This document shows positions 8,165 to 16,840 of a stretch of 64,000 bases of DNA, in pieces. The DNA is from Acetothermia bacterium 64_32 (GTDB taxonomy: Bacteria > Bipolaricaulota > Bipolaricaulia > Bipolaricaulales > Bipolaricaulaceae): contig LGFI01000007.1 in assembly GCA_001508155.1 (NCBI GenBank), positions 1-64,000 on the forward strand. The letters are read 5' to 3'. How positions within the stretch are numbered: the first letter of the stretch is position 1; every line of letters begins with the position of its first letter. A model generated the notes under the pieces. The model was given only the letters and a program-made list of their open reading frames with translations. It made no database searches and had not been told where the DNA came from. A program made the position numbers and the translations under genes.

Positions 8165-8192
8165 CGGGGGACAGCCGTCCCCCCCGGACCGG
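8157..8192. other. GC-rich imperfect hairpin in the divergent intergenic region
   Basis: The arms around GGGGGAC-agcc-GTCCCCC pair, and the pairing extends outward to CCGG/CCGG with a small bulge. It lies between the divergent sigma operon and the PKD lipoprotein gene and overlaps the GGAAC motif. There is no T-tract. It may be an operator or part of the lipoprotein mRNA leader; the role is unknown. A TAGACT box at 8249-8254 is a weak -10 candidate for the rightward gene. Confidence 0.35.
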
Positions 8193-8287
8193 ACGGACCC
8201 CCCGCCCCCACGGTTCCCAGGTCCTGGGGAGACCCGCCCCCGCCCCCTTAGACTGCGGCGATCAAGGAAGACGCCAAGGAGGTCGGG

Positions 8288-9205
8288 ATGAGAAAGAAGC
8301 TCTTTTTGGGCCTAGGACTGCTCGGAGCGGCGGCCGCACTGCTTTCCGGGTGCAGTTGGCTGTTCCCCCAGCTCAAGGCGGTGTTGGTGGCCAACCCCAC
8401 CGGGGGGCCTGCCCCCCTTTCCGTGACGTTTGACCCCTCGGGCTCCGTGGGGGCGGTGGCCAGCTACACCATCTCCTTCGGGGACGGCTCGACCCCGTTC
8501 ACCGGCACGGACATCACCGCCACCACGCTACACACCTACAACGACCCCGGCACCTACACCGCCATCCTTACCATCACCGACGCCCAGGGGTGTGTGGACA
8601 GCGACCAAGTTCTTATAAGCGTCACCGCCCCGGAGGAGACCACCGCTTACCTGGAGGTGGACAAGACCGAGGCCAGCATCGGGGAGGATGTGACCTTCAC
8701 CATGAGGGCCTTCGCCGCCTCGGGGGCCCGGATCACCCACTGGGAGTTGGACGTAGACGGGGACGGGACCCCTGAGGCCGAAGGGGACCCCTCGGTGTAT
8801 GAGCTCGAGGAGACCTACACCCATAGCTACACCTCCGCAGACACCTACACCGCCACCTTCACCGTGGAGGACGACGCCGGCGGGACCGCCACCGATACGG
8901 TGGAGGTCGAGGTGACGGCCGCCCCCCTTGAGATAACGACCTTCGACGCCACCCCCCAGACGGGCCCAGCCACCCTCACGGTGACCTTCGAGTTCACGGC
9001 CACCTCAGGGGCCACCATCACCGGCTACACCCTGGAATACGGGGATGGGGACTCCCTTTCCGAGGCGGGCGACTTCGGCACCACCCTCACCAGGACCGGC
9101 ATCACGCATGATTACGCTGCCGGGACCTACACGGCCACCTTGACGGTGGAGGACGAGCTGGGGCGGACCGAGAGTGCAACCGTGGAGATCGAGGTCACCT
9201 CTTAG
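8288..9205 (+). CDS. PKD-domain lipoprotein
   Basis: A 305-residue exported lipoprotein. Residues 1-22 form a lipoprotein signal peptide with lipobox LSGC (Cys22), followed by three PKD-like beta domains (about 30-118, 120-212, 213-305) with DGDGTPEAEGD, GTYTATLTVEDELGR and repeated YTATxTVED strands. It is very rich in Thr and acidic residues. The ATG is preceded by AAGGAGG (8272-8278). It is divergent from the ECF sigma operon, whose last gene also encodes PKD domains, so the two loci probably act together at the cell surface. lgt and lnt, which lipidate such proteins, are encoded just downstream. Confidence 0.85.
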   Translation: MRKKLFLGLGLLGAAAALLSGCSWLFPQLKAVLVANPTGGPAPLSVTFDPSGSVGAVASYTISFGDGSTPFTGTDITATTLHTYNDPGTYTAILTITDAQGCVDSDQVLISVTAPEETTAYLEVDKTEASIGEDVTFTMRAFAASGARITHWELDVDGDGTPEAEGDPSVYELEETYTHSYTSADTYTATFTVEDDAGGTATDTVEVEVTAAPLEITTFDATPQTGPATLTVTFEFTATSGATITGYTLEYGDGDSLSEAGDFGTTLTRTGITHDYAAGTYTATLTVEDELGRTESATVEIEVTS

Positions 9206-10674
9206 GGCCTGGAAGCCACCACCGACCTCCGCGGGTTGGGCCCCGCCTTGGGCGGGGCCTTTTTTACCAGACCCAGGGCGAAGGACAGGGCGGCCAGGCC
9301 CAGGCTGGGCCAGGGGCCCGTCTTCACCCACGGCGTTTCATGAGAAAATAGGGGCACTTTTACCGTGAGTACTCCGGCTTCCCAGGGGGGGAGCCGGGCA
9401 AGCGACTTACCTTGTGGCCCCACTGCCCCGGTGATCCCGGTCTGGGCTGCCTGAAGGAAGCTCCGGCCGCACTCGGCCGCCCTGAGGGCCCCCAAGGAGA
9501 AATGCTCCCAAAGAAGGCGCGTTTTTCTGAACCAGGCGTCGTTGGTGAGGGCGATTAGGACCTCCGCCCCGCCCTTCACCAGCTCCCGGGAAAGGCCGGC
9601 GAACTGGGATTCGGAACAGATCATCACCCCCAGGTTCCCGAGGGGGCGCGCCTTTCCCCCCGCCTCCAGGTCGAAGGGGAGGAGCCGGGAGAAGAGCGGG
9701 CCCAGCCCCAGGGCCTCCCACAGCCCCCGGCCCGGGATGTACTCCCCGAACGGCACCAGCCGCACCATGTCGTAGGCGTCCCGGACCCCCCCTTCCGGGT
9801 CGAGGAAAAGCGCAGAGTTGTAAACCCCTTCCTCCCGCAGGTCCCCGCTCCCCACCAGAACCGGGCAAGAAAGCCGCTCGGCCGCCTCCAGGAACGGGGC
9901 CAGGCACCCCTCTTCCGTCCTCAGGAGGGCCGGCAGGGCGTTCTCCGGGGCCACCACCAGGTCCACCGGCCCCTCGATCGTGGAAAGGAGCCCCCCGTAG
10001 CGGGAGAGGAGCTCGGGGATCTTGGCCGGGTTGAGCTTTTCCTCCTGGGGGAAATTCGGCTGGACCAAGGCCACCTTGAGCTCGCCGGTGGGCTCGGCCT
10101 GGGGGGCGAAGGCGGCGAGGAACGAGAGCAGGGCCGGGCCGAGGAGGGCCAGCGGAAGGAGCCTGGGCCTTTCCAGCCCCTTGGCAAGCCAGGCCCCGGT
10201 CCAAGCCAGCCCCAGGGAGAGGAGCGTGGCACCCCCCCAGGCCGCGGCCGCAAGGAACGGCTGGCCCCAGAGGGCAGCGGGGAGGGAGCCGAAGGATAGC
10301 CCCAACGGGCCTACCCCCCGGGCGGCCTCCACCATCGCCCACGCCCCGGCCCAAAGGAAGGGGGACCTCCCCCAGCCCACCGCCCCCCCAAGCAGGGCAA
10401 AGAAGAGGGCTTGGTAAAGGGAGGAAAGGAGCCAGGCCACAAGGGAAAGCCCGCCCACAAAGGGCCATAGCGCAAGGATTGGGGAAAGCTCAACTAAGAA
10501 GAATAAAAGGCCAAAGAGGCCGCCCCAAAGGAGTCCCCGCTTTAAGCCGCTTCCCTTAAGGCCCAGGAAGAAGAGGGCCGGGGCCACCCACCCGAGCCAC
10601 CCCCACCCCGGCCAGAACGCCCCCCACATGGCCGAGGCAAAAAGGACGCAGAAGACAGGCCGCCGAAAGGGCAT
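9202..10674 (-). CDS. lnt: Apolipoprotein N-acyltransferase with Met at the catalytic Lys position
   Basis: Lnt adds the third acyl chain to the N-terminal Cys of lipoproteins on the outer face of the inner membrane. The 490-residue protein has about eight N-terminal membrane segments (1-190) and a nitrilase-fold domain (about 197-450). Catalytic Glu244 (PEN), Glu311 (VPFGEYIP) and Cys353 (MICSE) are present. The Lys of the family motif YxKxxLVPFGE is Met303 here, at the expected spacing of 8 before Glu311. Activity is therefore uncertain. The ATG follows TATAAT by only 6 nt and has no Shine-Dalgarno. The 3' end contains the terminator of the convergent gene. Confidence 0.9.
   Translation of the reverse strand: MPFRRPVFCVLFASAMWGAFWPGWGWLGWVAPALFFLGLKGSGLKRGLLWGGLFGLLFFLVELSPILALWPFVGGLSLVAWLLSSLYQALFFALLGGAVGWGRSPFLWAGAWAMVEAARGVGPLGLSFGSLPAALWGQPFLAAAAWGGATLLSLGLAWTGAWLAKGLERPRLLPLALLGPALLSFLAAFAPQAEPTGELKVALVQPNFPQEEKLNPAKIPELLSRYGGLLSTIEGPVDLVVAPENALPALLRTEEGCLAPFLEAAERLSCPVLVGSGDLREEGVYNSALFLDPEGGVRDAYDMVRLVPFGEYIPGRGLWEALGLGPLFSRLLPFDLEAGGKARPLGNLGVMICSESQFAGLSRELVKGGAEVLIALTNDAWFRKTRLLWEHFSLGALRAAECGRSFLQAAQTGITGAVGPQGKSLARLPPWEAGVLTVKVPLFSHETPWVKTGPWPSLGLAALSFALGLVKKAPPKAGPNPRRSVVASRP
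9239..9265 (+). terminator. Intrinsic terminator of the PKD lipoprotein gene
   Basis: GGCCCCGCC, a TTG loop, GGCGGGGCC and then six T (9260-9265) form a textbook rho-independent terminator 34 bp after the lipoprotein stop. It lies inside the 3' coding end of the convergent lnt gene. Confidence 0.9.
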
Positions 10675-10680
10675 CGGGTT

Positions 10681-10686
10681 ATTATA
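10681..10686 (-). promoter_or_regulatory. TATAAT -10 box placed for a leaderless lnt message
   Basis: A perfect TATAAT ends 6 nt before the lnt ATG, so transcription would begin at or next to the start codon. No convincing TTGACA-like -35 is found at 16-18 bp. Confidence 0.5.
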
Positions 10687-10709
10687 GGCCGGTAAGGAGG
10701 TGTAGGGGC

Positions 10710-11525
10710 TTGCATCCGGTCTTCCTCCGGATCGGGCAGTTTGAGCTCCGCTACTACGGGCTCATGTACGTGATAGCCTTCGTGGTCGGATTTTTCCTAA
10801 TCCGGGCGGAGGCGCGGCGGAGGGGGCTCCCCCTTTCCGGGGAGGACGTGCTTGACCTGTTCCTGGTGGTTGTGCCCCTGGGGCTCGTCTTCGCCCGGGC
10901 CTATTACGTGGCCTTCAAGTGGGACTGGTACCGGGAGGATCCCTGGGAGATCTTTAAGCTCTGGCATGGGGGGCTGGCCATCCACGGGGGGCTCCTCGGT
11001 GGGGGGCTTGCCCTGTGGCTTTTCTCCCGCTGGAAGCGGGTGCGGCCCTGGGCGCTGGCGGACACGGTGGCCCCGGCCCTCATCCTGGGACAGGCCCTGG
11101 GGAGGATCGGAAACCTCCTGAACGGGGACGCCTACGGGGTCCCCACCAGCCTCCCCTGGGGGATCGTGTTCCCCCCGGGCTCCCCCGCCGGGGAGGCCTT
11201 CCCGGGACAGCCCCTGCACCCAACGATGTTGTATGAGTTTCTAGGGAACTTGATACTTTTTGGCGTCCTGTGGCGCCTCCGTCGCCGGCCGGCCAAGGAT
11301 GGGTTCCTTGCCTGTCTTTACTTCATGGGGTACTCGGTGGTGCGGGGGTTGGTGAGCTGCGTGCGGGGGGACTCCCTTTGGCTGGGCCCGATCCGGGCGG
11401 CTCATCTGGCAAGCGGGGTGCTTTTTTTGGCGTTCGGCGCCTGGCTCCTTTCGGGGAGGCTGTGGCAGCCGGATCAACCCGGGGAATGCCGGGAGGCAGG
11501 GCAACCCCGACAGGGGTCCCGGTAG
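10710..11525 (+). CDS. lgt: Prolipoprotein diacylglyceryl transferase
   Basis: Lgt transfers diacylglyceryl from phosphatidylglycerol to the lipobox Cys of prelipoproteins in the membrane. The 271-residue protein has seven predicted membrane helices and the family motifs: HGGLAIHGGLLGG (conserved His), GRIGNLLNGDAYG (Lgt signature with Arg and Asn) and HPTMLYEFLGN. The start is TTG at 10710 after AAGGAGGTG (10694-10702). The last 20 residues (after LLSGRLW) are polar, unlike the family, and are encoded opposite the end of the convergent Cys-rich gene. It is divergent from lnt; 35 bp separate the two starts, which must hold both promoters. Confidence 0.95.
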   Translation: MHPVFLRIGQFELRYYGLMYVIAFVVGFFLIRAEARRRGLPLSGEDVLDLFLVVVPLGLVFARAYYVAFKWDWYREDPWEIFKLWHGGLAIHGGLLGGGLALWLFSRWKRVRPWALADTVAPALILGQALGRIGNLLNGDAYGVPTSLPWGIVFPPGSPAGEAFPGQPLHPTMLYEFLGNLILFGVLWRLRRRPAKDGFLACLYFMGYSVVRGLVSCVRGDSLWLGPIRAAHLASGVLFLAFGAWLLSGRLWQPDQPGECREAGQPRQGSR

Positions 11526-11857
11526 CGGGGGCACTCGGGGCAGTGGGCCCCACAGGGGGACCGATCCCCCCGGTCGGAGATGCGGGGGGCCATCCCCGCG
11601 GGGAAGGCCGGCCGCTTTGTAACGTAAAGGGCCGCCCGGCTGAGCCCCAAGGTGGCCTGGGGGTTCTCCGCCACCGCCGCCAGCCACCAGCGGTGCTCCC
11701 CGGACAGGAAGTAAATCCCCACCACCATCTCCCCAAACGCCCCCATGAAATAAACATACGGACAGGCCGAAAAGACCTCGGCTATCCGGGCGGCCGCCTC
11801 CTCGGTGGGGGCTTCCCCTAAAAGAAGGAAACACTCTTCGTTTATCTTCTCTTCCAT
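11474..11857 (-). CDS. Small protein with Cys-rich C-terminus
   Basis: A 127-residue protein of unknown family. The first 85 residues look like a compact alpha/beta domain (ACPYVYFMGAFGEMVVGIYFL, HRWWLAAVAENPQ). The C-terminus has five Cys in the pattern CX3CX2CX6CX2C (near 102-118), suggesting a zinc or iron-sulfur site. Its start overlaps the end of the P-loop gene by 16 bp, so the pair is probably coupled. Its 3' end overlaps the lgt tail antisense by 52 bp. The overlap coupling supports it as a real gene, but it is not recognised. Confidence 0.6.
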   Translation of the reverse strand: MEEKINEECFLLLGEAPTEEAAARIAEVFSACPYVYFMGAFGEMVVGIYFLSGEHRWWLAAVAENPQATLGLSRAALYVTKRPAFPAGMAPRISDRGDRSPCGAHCPECPRYRDPCRGCPASRHSPG

Positions 11858-12606
11858 AGCCTGAACAGCTTATCAAAGGCCGGCCGGAAGCGGGAGGAGA
11901 AGTCCCGCTCGCTCGTCGGTTCGGGCTCGTTTTCCACCGTCACGTAGGGCACTCGGGCCCCTCCTACCTCCAGGTACCCGGCCGGCGAGCCGGTCAGCTC
12001 CTCCCAATCGTCTGTCCGGTAGGTCCTTTCCATCTCCTCCCAGGGGACGGAGTGGGTGAGGATGCCCCCTTTTCGGGCCCGATCATAGCGGGCCTGGTTG
12101 CGCCGCCAGGACTCCTGGAATGAGACCTTGAGGTACAGGATAGCCCCCTTCCGGAGCGCTCGCCGGGAGAGACGAGCCAGGGCGGCGCGATAAGCCCCCT
12201 CCCCTCCCCGGGAGAACTCCACGATGAGGGTCCTGCCGGGGAGGAACGGTTCGGAGTCGATCTGCCTGTTCAGCTTCTCGATGAGGAAGGACCAGACGCG
12301 GTCGTCGGTCACGTAGTAGTTCCCCTGGGCCCGGGCCGAAAGGAGCCTCCCCTTCCCCACCTCCTCCCAGATATCGTCCTCCAGGAACTTCTCCCACAGG
12401 ATGGGGAAGTCGTACAGCACCTTCAAGGCGCCCAGGTGATACCGTTCGAGCCGCTCATCCAGGGATAGGCCCTTGAGGAACTGGACGAGCTCGGACTTCC
12501 CGGCGGCCGGGCGCCCCAGGAGGAGGAGGCAGGGCAACACCTCCTGCGGTGGCCGGTCAACGTCCCTGGGCCGCCGGGCATGCCGCCCGGAGGGCCAAAG
12601 CTCCAT
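11842..12606 (-). CDS. P-loop NTPase / kinase-like protein of unknown substrate
   Basis: About 254 residues, with a Walker A motif GRPAAGKS near residue 30 and no recognisable family-specific lid or substrate motif. Conserved-looking segments include YYVTDDRVW, LIVEFSRGG and WRRNQARYDRAR, the last resembling the Arg-rich lid region of deoxynucleoside-kinase-like enzymes. It is not assignable to a named kinase from sequence alone. The ATG at 12606 is used; a TTG at 12615 lies four bases after AGGAGGGGGC and is equally possible. It lies 29 nt downstream of tRNA-Val and overlaps the Cys-rich gene after it. The frame stays open back through the tRNA but has no start supported there. Confidence 0.65.
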   Translation of the reverse strand: MELWPSGRHARRPRDVDRPPQEVLPCLLLLGRPAAGKSELVQFLKGLSLDERLERYHLGALKVLYDFPILWEKFLEDDIWEEVGKGRLLSARAQGNYYVTDDRVWSFLIEKLNRQIDSEPFLPGRTLIVEFSRGGEGAYRAALARLSRRALRKGAILYLKVSFQESWRRNQARYDRARKGGILTHSVPWEEMERTYRTDDWEELTGSPAGYLEVGGARVPYVTVENEPEPTSERDFSSRFRPAFDKLFRLWKRR

Positions 12607-12635
12607 CCGTTCCAAGCCCCCTCCTAAAACAAAAA

Positions 12636-12708
12636 TGGGCGGAGGAGGACTCGAACCCCCGACTTCTCCCCCGTGAAGGGAGCGCTCTACCAACTGAGCT
12701 ATCCGCCC
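12636..12708 (-). tRNA. tRNA-Val (anticodon CAC)
   Basis: A 73-nt cloverleaf. Acceptor GGGCGGA pairs with TCCGCCC, the D-stem is GCTC/GAGC, the anticodon stem CTCCC/GGGAG holds the loop TTCACGG (anticodon CAC, reading GUG), and the T-arm contains TTCGAGT. The discriminator is A and CCA is not encoded. A run of T follows immediately (12635-12631). It lies between rng and the P-loop gene, with its own promoter. Confidence 0.95.
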
Positions 12709-12717
12709 TCGTTGGGC

Positions 12718-12746
12718 ATTCTAGCCACCCCGCCACAGGACATCAA
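12718..12746 (-). promoter_or_regulatory. Sigma-A-type promoter of tRNA-Val
   Basis: TTGATG (12746-12741), a 17-bp spacer and TAGAAT (12723-12718) end 9 nt before the mature tRNA 5' end. The -35 box overlaps the rng stop codon. Confidence 0.75.
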
Positions 12747-13939
12747 GCCTCCCCCAGCCCCTCCAGCATGGTGGCCAGGGACTCCCCCTCCTTCCGGCGG
12801 GTGATCTCTATCAGCCCCAATTTCGTGATGTCTATGAAGTCCGCCGGCACCCGGTCCTTTTTCAGCTCCTCCTTAAGGCGCTCGATCACCTTGCGCTCGT
12901 CGGACCTTCTTGCCATGTCCACGAAGTCCACGATGATGATCCCCGAGATCTTCCGGAGGCGAAGCAGCCGGGGGATCTCGGTGGCCGCCTCCAGGTTCGT
13001 GTTCAGGATGGCCGCCTCCTGGTTCTTGTGGCGGACGTCCGAGCCGGTGTTGACGTCGATGGCGGTGAGGGCCTCGGTCTCGTCGATGGACAGGAACCCC
13101 CCTCCCCGCAGGGGGACCCTCCGCTGCAGGGCCTCCCTGAGCTGCCTCTCCACCTGGTAGTGGACGAAAAGCGGCATCCGCCCACGGTAAAGTCTCACCT
13201 TCCCTTTAAGGCGGTTGAGGTGCAGATAATGTAGGAACTCGATGATCTGCTGATACTGCTCCTCGTCGTCCACAAGCAGGGAATCCACCTCGTCGGTGAA
13301 TCGGTCCCGGATGAGGCTTCGCACAAGATCCAGCCCCTGATAGAGGAGCTTGGGGGGGGAGGCCTTCTCCGCCGCTTCCTCTATGCCCTTCCAGGTTCCT
13401 AAAAGATAGTTGAAATCCCTTTCCAGGTCCTCCCTGGGGGTTCGGCAGGCAGCGGTCCTGGCGATGAGCCCCTCCCCGGGGGCCTTGAGCTCGAAGGCCA
13501 GCTGTCTGAGCCGGTTGATCTCCTCCGGTTCGGCTATCCTCCTTGATACCGCCACCCGGTCCTCCTTGGGCAGGAACACCCAGTACCTCCCGGGAAGGCT
13601 GATCTTGGTGGTCCCCTGGGGGTTCTTCTTCCCCACCCCCTCGCGGCGGACCTGGATGATCACCGGCTGCCCCGGGCGGAGGACCTTCTGGATGGGGACT
13701 GGCCCCTTCCAGGGCTCGAACCCCTTGGCGATCAGCATGGCGTCGTTGATCTCGTGTTGAGAGAGGAAGAGGGCCTGCTTTTCCCCCACGTCCACGAATG
13801 CCGCCCCCATGCCGGGGAGGACCGTCTCCACCTTCCCCTTGTAGATGTTCCCCACCAGGGGCCGGTGGCCAGGCACTTCGAAGTGCACCTCCACCAGGCG
13901 CCCTTCCTCCAGGATGGCCACACGCTTCCGGGTCCCCAT
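12743..13939 (-). CDS. rng: Ribonuclease G/E family endoribonuclease, lacking the zinc link
   Basis: A single-strand-specific endoribonuclease for rRNA/mRNA processing. An S1 RNA-binding domain (about 35-115, VGNIYKGKVETVLPGMGAAFVDVG) is followed by the 5'-sensor/RNase H-like part and the catalytic domain, with both metal-binding Asp residues in LTAIDVNTGSD and GIIIVDFVDM. At 398 residues it is about 90 shorter than E. coli RNase G. It ends at GLIEITRRKEGESLATMLEG, just where the CPxCxG zinc link and small dimerisation domain would begin. ATG 13939 has GGAG at a good distance; a GTG at 13954 is possible. It is the last gene of the rplU-to-rng operon. Confidence 0.9.
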   Translation of the reverse strand: MGTRKRVAILEEGRLVEVHFEVPGHRPLVGNIYKGKVETVLPGMGAAFVDVGEKQALFLSQHEINDAMLIAKGFEPWKGPVPIQKVLRPGQPVIIQVRREGVGKKNPQGTTKISLPGRYWVFLPKEDRVAVSRRIAEPEEINRLRQLAFELKAPGEGLIARTAACRTPREDLERDFNYLLGTWKGIEEAAEKASPPKLLYQGLDLVRSLIRDRFTDEVDSLLVDDEEQYQQIIEFLHYLHLNRLKGKVRLYRGRMPLFVHYQVERQLREALQRRVPLRGGGFLSIDETEALTAIDVNTGSDVRHKNQEAAILNTNLEAATEIPRLLRLRKISGIIIVDFVDMARRSDERKVIERLKEELKKDRVPADFIDITKLGLIEITRRKEGESLATMLEGLGEA

Positions 13940-13959
13940 GGGGCCCCGCTCCACCGTTA

Positions 13960-14454
13960 TCAGTATGTGATTTCCTTTAAGCGTACTACCCTCCTTTCGT
14001 CGGGGAGGCGTTCCAGGAGCTCCGCCATGGTGAGGCCGAGCAAGGGGTGGCGAACCCGAGGAGCGATCTCACAAAGCGGCTCCAGCACGAACCTCCGGCA
14101 GGGCAGCCCGGGATGGGGCACCTGGAGCTCCGGCGTCCGCACCACCTGGTCCTCGTAAAGGAGGATGTCGATGTCCACCTCCCTGGGCCCCCAACGTCCC
14201 CTATCGGTTCGTCCCAGTGCCCGTTCGATCCCCTTGGCCACCTGAAGCAGGGCCTGGGGGGAAAGCCCAGTTTCCACCTCCACCACCAAGTTCAAGAACC
14301 AAGGCTGGTCCTCCCGCCCCCAGGGCTCGGTCCGGTAAAGGGACGAGACGGCCACCGGCCGTGCCCCCTGGAGGGCCAAAAGCCTTAGGGCCCTTACCAG
14401 GCGTTTCTCTTCAGGTGGGAGGTTCGCCCCCAACCCCAAGAAAGCCCTCGCCAT
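13960..14454 (-). CDS. folK: 2-amino-4-hydroxy-6-hydroxymethyldihydropteridine pyrophosphokinase (HPPK)
   Basis: FolK pyrophosphorylates 6-hydroxymethyl-dihydropterin in folate synthesis. The 164-residue protein shows FLGLGANLPPEEK, SSLYRTEPWGREDQPWFLNLVVEVET, and RWGPREVDIDILLY with the two metal-binding Asp of the HPPK signature, followed by VPHPGLPCRRFVLEPL. It overlaps folB by 44 bp, so translation is coupled to the preceding step in the pathway. folP lies about 43 kb away at 56930-57757. The gap to rng is about 20 bp. Confidence 0.95.
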   Translation of the reverse strand: MARAFLGLGANLPPEEKRLVRALRLLALQGARPVAVSSLYRTEPWGREDQPWFLNLVVEVETGLSPQALLQVAKGIERALGRTDRGRWGPREVDIDILLYEDQVVRTPELQVPHPGLPCRRFVLEPLCEIAPRVRHPLLGLTMAELLERLPDERRVVRLKEITY

Positions 14455-14809
14455 CGCGGGTCTGTATCACCTCGGCCCATTCGGCCTCAAGGTGGGCTGC
14501 TACCGGGGGGAGGGGCTTGCGAACGCGCGCCCTGACCCAGGTCACCCGCGGGGAAAGGCCGAGCACCCCCGCGGCGATCTCGGCGGCCAGGTCCTCCAAG
14601 AGGCGGAATCCCTTCCTTAGCTTTGCTTCCACGACCCCAAGCACCGCCTCCAGGTCCACCGTCCCAGCCAGCTCCCCAGAACCGTCGTATTCCACCTGAA
14701 GCTCCAGGTCCACCAAGAGGGGGCGCAGGACGCGCCGCTCCTCCTCCCTTACGCCCACATATCCCTTGACCTGGACGCCGCTTGCGCCCAGCCTCACCAG
14801 TCGAGTCAA
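14411..14809 (-). CDS. folB: Dihydroneopterin aldolase
   Basis: FolB cleaves dihydroneopterin to hydroxymethyl-dihydropterin and glycolaldehyde. The 132-residue protein shows the T-fold pattern VQVKGYVGVREEERRVLRPL (Tyr replacing the more common His), the beta strand VDLELQVEYD, LLEDLAAEIAAG (the conserved Glu region) and VRARVRKPLPP. The TTG at 14809 overlaps the glyS TGA (TTGA), the only start compatible with family length. It overlaps folK by 44 bp. Confidence 0.88.
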   Translation of the reverse strand: MTRLVRLGASGVQVKGYVGVREEERRVLRPLLVDLELQVEYDGSGELAGTVDLEAVLGVVEAKLRKGFRLLEDLAAEIAAGVLGLSPRVTWVRARVRKPLPPVAAHLEAEWAEVIQTRDGEGFLGVGGEPPT

Positions 14810-16840
14810 GCTATCACCAGGCGGCTGAGGTCCCCCACCTCCAAAAACAGGTCCGCCACCGCCCCCAGGAAGCCAAGCCGGTTCTCCCTGAGCCTTGTGT
14901 CCTCGGCCATCACCAGCACCTCGTCGAAGTACCGGTCGATGGGGTCCTTGAGCAGGAGGAGGTGCTGGATGGCCTCTTGGTATTGGTGGGCTTCCAGGGC
15001 CCGCTTCAGCCGCCCCTCCACCTTTAGATAGGCCCGCCAAAGCTCCCGCTCCGCCTCCTCCTGAAAAGCATCCGGGTCGAACTCCCGGCCGTGATGGTCT
15101 TTGGTTATGTTGCGTACCCGGGAGAAGGCGACGGCCAGGTCCGAAAGGGCGGCCTCTTCCCTGAGGCGCTGCAGGGCCTGGGCCCGCTCCCACAGGCCCA
15201 GGAGATCGCCGCGGGGCCGGGCCAGCACGGCCTCCACCACGTCGTGGGGGAGGCCGTAGTCGGCAAGGAGGGCGGAACGGAGCCGGTCGATCAAGAACCC
15301 CTTCACCTCGCTTGGGGGCTTGCCCCCGGCCACCTCCGGATAGAGCCCGGCGACCGAATCGATGAGCTCAAAGAGGTCGAGCCGCAGCCGTCGTTCCAGG
15401 ATGAGGCGCACCAGCGCCCCGGCCCGGCGCCGGATCCCGTAAGGGTCGCGGGAGCCGGTGGGCACCTCCCCCACCCGGATGGCCCCGACAACCACGTCCA
15501 ACTTGTCCGCCAGGGACAGGGCCACCCCCAGTGGGGTCTCGGGCAGGGCATCCGTTCGGCTCCTGGGGCGCAGGTGTTCCCCGATGGCGACCGCCACCTC
15601 CTTCGGCTCCCCGGAAAGGCGGGCATATATCCCCCCCATGACCCCCTCCAGCTCCGGAAACTCCCTAACCATCTCCGTGGTGAGGTCCGCCTTGGAGAGG
15701 AACGCCGCCCGGTCCAACAGGTCCGCCGGAAGGCCCAGGGCCTCGGCCAGGTGTCCACAGATGGCCCGGATCCTTTCCACCCGCTGCCACATGGTGCCCA
15801 GCCGCGCCTCGTAGACCACCTCCTTCAGGTCCCGCACCCGGTCGGCCAGGGGGCGCTTGCGGTCGTTTTCGAAGAAGAAGCGCGAGTCCCTGAGTCTGGC
15901 CTTGACCACCCGTTCGTACCCTTGCCTGACCGTCCCGCCCTCGTCAGGGGCCCCGTCCCTGAAGCCCAGGAACACCTCCGCCGGCCCCCCATCCCGGAAG
16001 AAGGGCACGAACTTCCCCTCCTCATGCAGGGTGGCCTCGATCACCTCAGGGGGGAGGTCCAAAAAGCCCCTGGGGATGGTGCCCACCACCCCCACCGGCC
16101 ACTCTCCCGCCCCCACGAGCCGCCCCAACAGCCCCTCGGACAGGGAGGCCCGCACCCGGTACCGCTCCTCCACCCGCCGCACCTCGGCCAGGATCCGGGC
16201 CCTCCGCTCCTCGGGGTCGACCAACACCTTGGCCTCCCTCAGCCTCGACAGGTACTCATCGGGACAGGGGATCATCACCTCCTGAGGCCCGAAGAAGCGG
16301 TGGCCCCGGGTGGTTCCCCCCGCGGTCAGGCTCCCCAGCCTCACCGGAACCACCTTGTCATCCAACATGCATACCAGCCAGCGGATGGGCCGGAGGAAGG
16401 TCAGGCCCGAGTCATCCCACCGCATGCTCTTGGAGCAGGGCAGCCCCCGCACCGCCTGGGGGAGGAGCCTTGGGAGCACCTCCCGGGTGGGGCGGCCCGG
16501 GACCCTCACCACCAAAAACAGGTACTCCCGCTCGCCCACCTTCTTCCGCACCAGCTCCTCCGGGGAGGCCCCATGCCTTCGGGCGAAGCCTATGGCCGCC
16601 TGGGTGGGGTTCCCCTCCCCGTCCAGGCCCACCCTTGCCGCCGGCCCCCGTAGCTCCTGCACCTGGTCCTCCTGGCTCTCCGGCAGCCCCTCCACCAGCA
16701 CGGCCAGCCGCCTTGGGGTCCAAAAGACTCGGGGCTGCCGGTGGGGGAGGCGGGCCTCGGAGAGGAGAAGGTCCACCCGCTCCCCCAGGGCCCGGGCCAG
16801 CGCAGGCGCCTCCAAGGCCGGGAGCTCTTCGGTCCCCAGC

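Noticed and set aside
12606-12693. P-loop gene starting at 12693
   Set aside because: That start would put the tRNA-Val gene inside the coding region; the residues there do not look like a protein and better starts exist at 12606 or 12615.
14809-15193. Extended folB frame
   Set aside because: The added residues lie inside glyS and lack family similarity; TTG 14809 with stop-start overlap gives a normal folB length.
15091-16653. A 520-codon rightward open frame opposite glyS
   Set aside because: It lies entirely antisense to an unmistakable glyS, has no ribosome site and shows composition expected of a GC-rich shadow frame.
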